Source of the DNA: Gammaproteobacteria bacterium
Lineage (GTDB): Bacteria > Pseudomonadota > Gammaproteobacteria > Steroidobacterales > SZUA-146
Reading direction: 5' to 3'
Length of the DNA stretch: 9,640 nucleotides
Assembly (NCBI GenBank): GCA_003228965.1
Contig: QIGP01000167.1
Location: 1 to 9,640, forward strand
Position 1 is the stretch's first letter, and each line of letters starts with the position of its first letter. The notes under the pieces were generated by a model. It ran no database searches. It was not told the DNA's origin and saw only the letters and a list, made by a program, of their open reading frames with translations. A program made the position numbers and the translations under genes. Shown one piece after another: positions 7,493-9,640 of this stretch.

Positions 7493-7498
7493 GAGGAG
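7493..7498 (+). promoter_or_regulatory. Strong ribosome binding site deciding the TTG start of gshB
   Basis: GAGGAG lies seven nt before the TTG at 7506. Only downstream ATG codons deep inside the ATP-grasp fold would be alternatives (the next Met is residue 12, past the first conserved strand), so this site fixes TTG as the initiation codon. Confidence 0.8.
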
Positions 7499-7505
7499 CC
7501 TTCCG

Positions 7506-8465
7506 TTGACTACTAAAATCCCTGTCCTTGGCATTGTTATGGACCCCATCGAGGCCATCAAACCTGTAAAGGACTCAAGCTTTGCGATGCTTTTAGCCGC
7601 CCATCGCGCGGGATACGCGCTGCGCTATATGAATATGCAGGATCTGCGTCTGGAACGCGGCGTAGCCATGGGTCGAAGCCGCGAGCTTGAAGTCACGGAC
7701 AGCGCGACAGACTGGTTCTCGGTCGGCGAGTTGAAGGACGCACCTCTTGGGGAACTCGACGTCATTCTCATGCGCAAAGACCCCCCCTTTGATATGGAGT
7801 ACATCTACGGTACGTACATTCTCGAGCGCGCTGAAAACGACGGCGTGCTGGTCGTGAATAAACCGTCGAGCCTCCGGGACGTTAACGAAAAGGTGTACAC
7901 GGCCTGGTTTCCTGAATATTGCCCCGATACGCTCATTACGCGCTCTATGGATGATATGCGCGCCTTTCACGACAAGCGCGAACGCATTGTGGTCAAGCCG
8001 CTCGACGGCATGGGCGGCGCCTCTATTTTTGTTGTGGGTAAAAACGACGGCAACCGCAACGTCATTTTTGAAACCCTGACCGACTACGGCAAACGCTTTG
8101 CGATGGCGCAACAGTATTTGCCAGAGATTAAAGAAGGCGACAAGCGCATCCTGATTGTGGATGGCGAACCCATGCCTTACTGCCTGGCACGCATCCCTGG
8201 AGCTGACGACGCACGAGGCAATCTAGCCGCTGGCGGAACCGGAAGACCTCAGCCGCTAAGTGATCGCGATCGTGAAATCTGCGCAACTGTAGGTCCCGTC
8301 ATGCGCGAAAAAGGCCTTCTATTTGTGGGTTTGGACGTCATTGGCGACTACATCACCGAAATTAATGTGACAAGCCCCACCGGCATCCGCGAACTGGATA
8401 AAGGCTTCAATCTGGATATTGCAGGGGAGCTTATGCAAGCCATCGACAAGCGGCGCATTTGCTGA
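7506..8465 (+). CDS. gshB: Glutathione synthetase (ATP-grasp)
   Basis: The enzyme joins gamma-glutamylcysteine and glycine with ATP to make glutathione, the second step of the pathway, in the cytosol. The frame gives 319 residues, in line with the roughly 316 of E. coli GshB. Conserved stretches in order: VLGIVMDPIEAI near the N-terminus; MRKDPPFDMEYIY (89-101); VVNKPSSLRDVNEK (116-129); the ATP-grasp lid VVKPLDGMGGASIF (162-175); PEIKEGDKRI (206-215); ARIPGADDARGNLAAGG (228-244); and the metal- and substrate-binding GLDVIGDYITEIN (275-287) followed by VTSPTGIREL. All expected catalytic segments are intact. Translation starts at TTG with a strong ribosome site. It is divergent from pilG, a neighbour relation known from Pseudomonas, and is followed with little or no gap by the apbE-like gene. 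Confidence 0.97.
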   Translation: MTTKIPVLGIVMDPIEAIKPVKDSSFAMLLAAHRAGYALRYMNMQDLRLERGVAMGRSRELEVTDSATDWFSVGELKDAPLGELDVILMRKDPPFDMEYIYGTYILERAENDGVLVVNKPSSLRDVNEKVYTAWFPEYCPDTLITRSMDDMRAFHDKRERIVVKPLDGMGGASIFVVGKNDGNRNVIFETLTDYGKRFAMAQQYLPEIKEGDKRILIVDGEPMPYCLARIPGADDARGNLAAGGTGRPQPLSDRDREICATVGPVMREKGLLFVGLDVIGDYITEINVTSPTGIRELDKGFNLDIAGELMQAIDKRRIC

Positions 8466-8482
8466 ACGAAACCGAACTTACT

Positions 8483-9454
8483 ATGCGAACCTGGTTAGTG
8501 CTCACGGCGATGTTTGCGCTGCTTGCGTGCGCACGACCAGAACCTGTTACCCAAATTGACCTGCTGGCGTTTAGCTCAACCGTATCTTTCAGCATCTATG
8601 CGCCCCCCGATGGGTTTCACGACAACGTAGTGCCCGCTCTTGAGCAGCGAATGCAGGAACTCGAGGTTCAGTGGCGTAGTTTCGGTGACGGGGCTCTTGC
8701 TACGCTCAATCACACGCTCGAATCGGGTGGCTGTGCGACCACTGACAGCGACACGTTAGAACTCGTTCTTGCAGCAACAAAGTATGCTCGCCAGTCAAAC
8801 GGCCTGTTTGACCCGACTCTTGGACTCGCCGTAGACGCCTGGGGTTTTCGTGACTACGACCAAATAGAATCCGTAGTTGCGCCCAAGGTGAAAGGCAAGC
8901 TAACCATTGAAGGCACCCGCATTTGCTCTGACGCTCCATTGCGCATCGACCTGGGTGGCATTGCCAAAGGCGCGATTGTGCTCGAGCTTGCGCAGCTGCT
9001 TGAAACCTTTAACGTGCACAACGCCATAATTAACGTGGGTGGCGACTTGCTTGTGCTTGGGACACGCGGTGACAAACCCTGGCGTGTGGCGATTCAGCAT
9101 CCGAGAAAACCCGGAGTTATTGCCCGAATTGATGCCGCTGATGGTGACGCCATCTTTTCGTCCGGCGATTATCACCGTAGAGCCATCCAGGATGGCAAAG
9201 TCACTCACCACATACTCGACCCGCGCACGCAAGCACCGTCCACCGGCGCCATTGCGACCACCGTGATCCACGCAAACCCGCTGCTGGCCGATGCGGCCGC
9301 GACCGCTTTGCTGGTTGCGGGCGTTGATGAGTATGAAGCCATCGCCGCCAAGCTGAATATCACCCGCGCGGTTCTCATCGATCAGGAACTGGGCGTGCAC
9401 TCCCTGCCTCATACCGACATAGAGCTTCCCACCACGCTAACGCCTGCTCGTTAG
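8483..9454 (+). CDS. apbE: FAD:protein FMN transferase (ApbE family), probable lipoprotein
   Basis: ApbE enzymes transfer FMN from FAD onto a Thr/Ser of periplasmic-side flavoproteins such as the RnfG/NqrC subunits of redox pumps. From the ATG at 8483 the product has 323 residues and begins with a lipoprotein signal, MRTWLVLTAMFALLACARPE, with lipobox LLAC and Cys16. Family motifs: ALATLN (71-76), NGLFDPTLG (106-114), RIDLGGIAKG (154-163), INVGGDLLVLG (183-193), SSGDYHRR (226-233), HHILDPRT (242-249), and a C-terminal TTVIHANPLLADAAATALL (259-277) carrying the Asp and Thr used for metal binding. The frame is open back to a TTG at 8459, which would overlap gshB by 7 nt; neither start has a good ribosome site, and I prefer 8483 because the signal peptide then starts correctly. 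Apparently co-transcribed with gshB. No flavoprotein acceptor gene is in view. Confidence 0.93.
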   Translation: MRTWLVLTAMFALLACARPEPVTQIDLLAFSSTVSFSIYAPPDGFHDNVVPALEQRMQELEVQWRSFGDGALATLNHTLESGGCATTDSDTLELVLAATKYARQSNGLFDPTLGLAVDAWGFRDYDQIESVVAPKVKGKLTIEGTRICSDAPLRIDLGGIAKGAIVLELAQLLETFNVHNAIINVGGDLLVLGTRGDKPWRVAIQHPRKPGVIARIDAADGDAIFSSGDYHRRAIQDGKVTHHILDPRTQAPSTGAIATTVIHANPLLADAAATALLVAGVDEYEAIAAKLNITRAVLIDQELGVHSLPHTDIELPTTLTPAR

Positions 9455-9515
9455 GCAGGCACCGTAAAAAAAACGCTCTGTGTCACCGCAGCCGACAACA
9501 GAATTTGTGCTTGCA

Positions 9516-9640
9516 ACCGTAACCCCGTCATTGAACTCGCGAAGCGGGTGTGGTCACCGTAATCCCGAACCCGCGAAGCGGGTGTGGTCACCGTAATCCC
9601 GTCATTGCGAACCCGCAAAGCGGGCGTGGTCACCGTAATC
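9516..9640. repeat. Tandem array of short REP-like palindromic units, cut by window end
   Basis: Three consecutive units start with ACCGTAA and end with GTGGTC or CGTGGTC: 9516-9555 (40 nt), 9556-9589 (34 nt), 9590-9631 (42 nt); a fourth begins at 9632 and is cut off. The fullest unit is the third. The second lacks eight bases (TCATTGCG) relative to it and the first lacks two. Each unit contains a small hairpin of the form CCCGC-GAA-GCGGG; in unit 1 a T replaces the second C but pairs as a G-T wobble, and unit 3 has AAA in the loop. At the joints between units GTG-GT-CAC can form a second short stem. This is typical of REP-like intergenic repeats. No coding frame with a ribosome site is present in 9455-9640. 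Confidence 0.75.

Larger units (their letters stand above)
7253..7505. promoter_or_regulatory. Divergent intergenic region between pilG and gshB
   Basis: These 253 nt separate two divergent transcription units and must carry both promoters. On the minus strand TATTTT (7340-7335) could be a -10 for pilG, but the hexamer 17 nt upstream (GTCAAT) is a poor -35. On the plus strand TTGACT (7359-7364) resembles a -35, yet nothing like a good -10 lies 16-18 nt on; GATAAG at 7392-7397 is a possible -10 without a -35. Structural elements here are listed separately. I see no protein-coding frame with a ribosome site and no tRNA-like fold. The promoter assignment is therefore by position, not by motif. 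Confidence 0.5.

Noticed and set aside
7593..8111. Minus-strand open frame of 172 codons opposite gshB
   Set aside because: It mirrors the intact gshB ATP-grasp sequence. The same applies to 8900-9412 opposite apbE.
9442..9473. Hairpin GCCTGC-TCGTTAG-GCAGGC at the apbE stop followed by eight A residues
   Set aside because: As a plus-strand terminator it lacks a T-run. Read on the minus strand the T-run comes before the hairpin, and no good stem precedes it at 9474-9500.
9451..9633. Minus-strand open frame of 60 codons over the repeat array
   Set aside because: Its repetitive product simply reads through the tandem units and it has no ribosome site.
9516..9640. CRISPR-like array at the right edge
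   Set aside because: The units are contiguous, with no unique spacers of constant length between identical repeats, and they differ by internal deletions, so this is a tandem REP-like array.

Overview
The window looks chromosomal and gammaproteobacterial. The main evidence is a twitching-motility chemosensory (Pil-Chp) cluster in the order pilG-pilH-pilI-pilJ-chpA, facing away from a glutathione synthetase gene (gshB). This is the arrangement known from Pseudomonas and related type IV pilus-bearing gammaproteobacteria. I cannot name a genus from the sequence alone.

Minus strand, read from about 7250 down to 1: pilG (CheY-like), pilH (CheY-like), pilI (CheW-like), pilJ (membrane chemoreceptor), and the first 1229 codons of chpA, a giant CheA-type histidine kinase that runs off the left edge. 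pilG, pilH and pilI are packed with gaps of 10 and 2 nt. pilJ follows after 91 nt and chpA after 48 nt, so this reads as one operon. No pilK-type methyltransferase gene lies between pilJ and chpA, where Pseudomonas aeruginosa has it. In the family model PilJ senses a signal in the inner membrane, PilI couples it to ChpA, and ChpA phosphorylates PilG and PilH, which control pilus extension/retraction and cAMP signalling.

Plus strand, 7506 to 9454: gshB, using a TTG start behind a strong Shine-Dalgarno sequence, then an ApbE-type FAD:protein FMN transferase that is probably a lipoprotein. Its reading frame can overlap or nearly abut gshB. The 253-nt divergent region between pilG and gshB holds two hairpins in the gshB leader and an imperfect inverted repeat near pilG, but no convincing sigma-70 promoter.

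Right edge, 9455 to 9640: a non-coding stretch ending in a tandem array of short REP-like units (40, 34 and 42 nt, plus the start of a fourth). Each complete unit can fold into a small GC-rich hairpin. The array is cut by the window edge.

I do not see a previously undescribed system. All seven genes belong to recognisable families. The points worth a second look are local: the missing pilK, an acidic C-terminal tail on PilJ, a phosphotransfer domain in ChpA with an altered motif, the gshB leader hairpins, the gshB-apbE pairing, and the repeat array.
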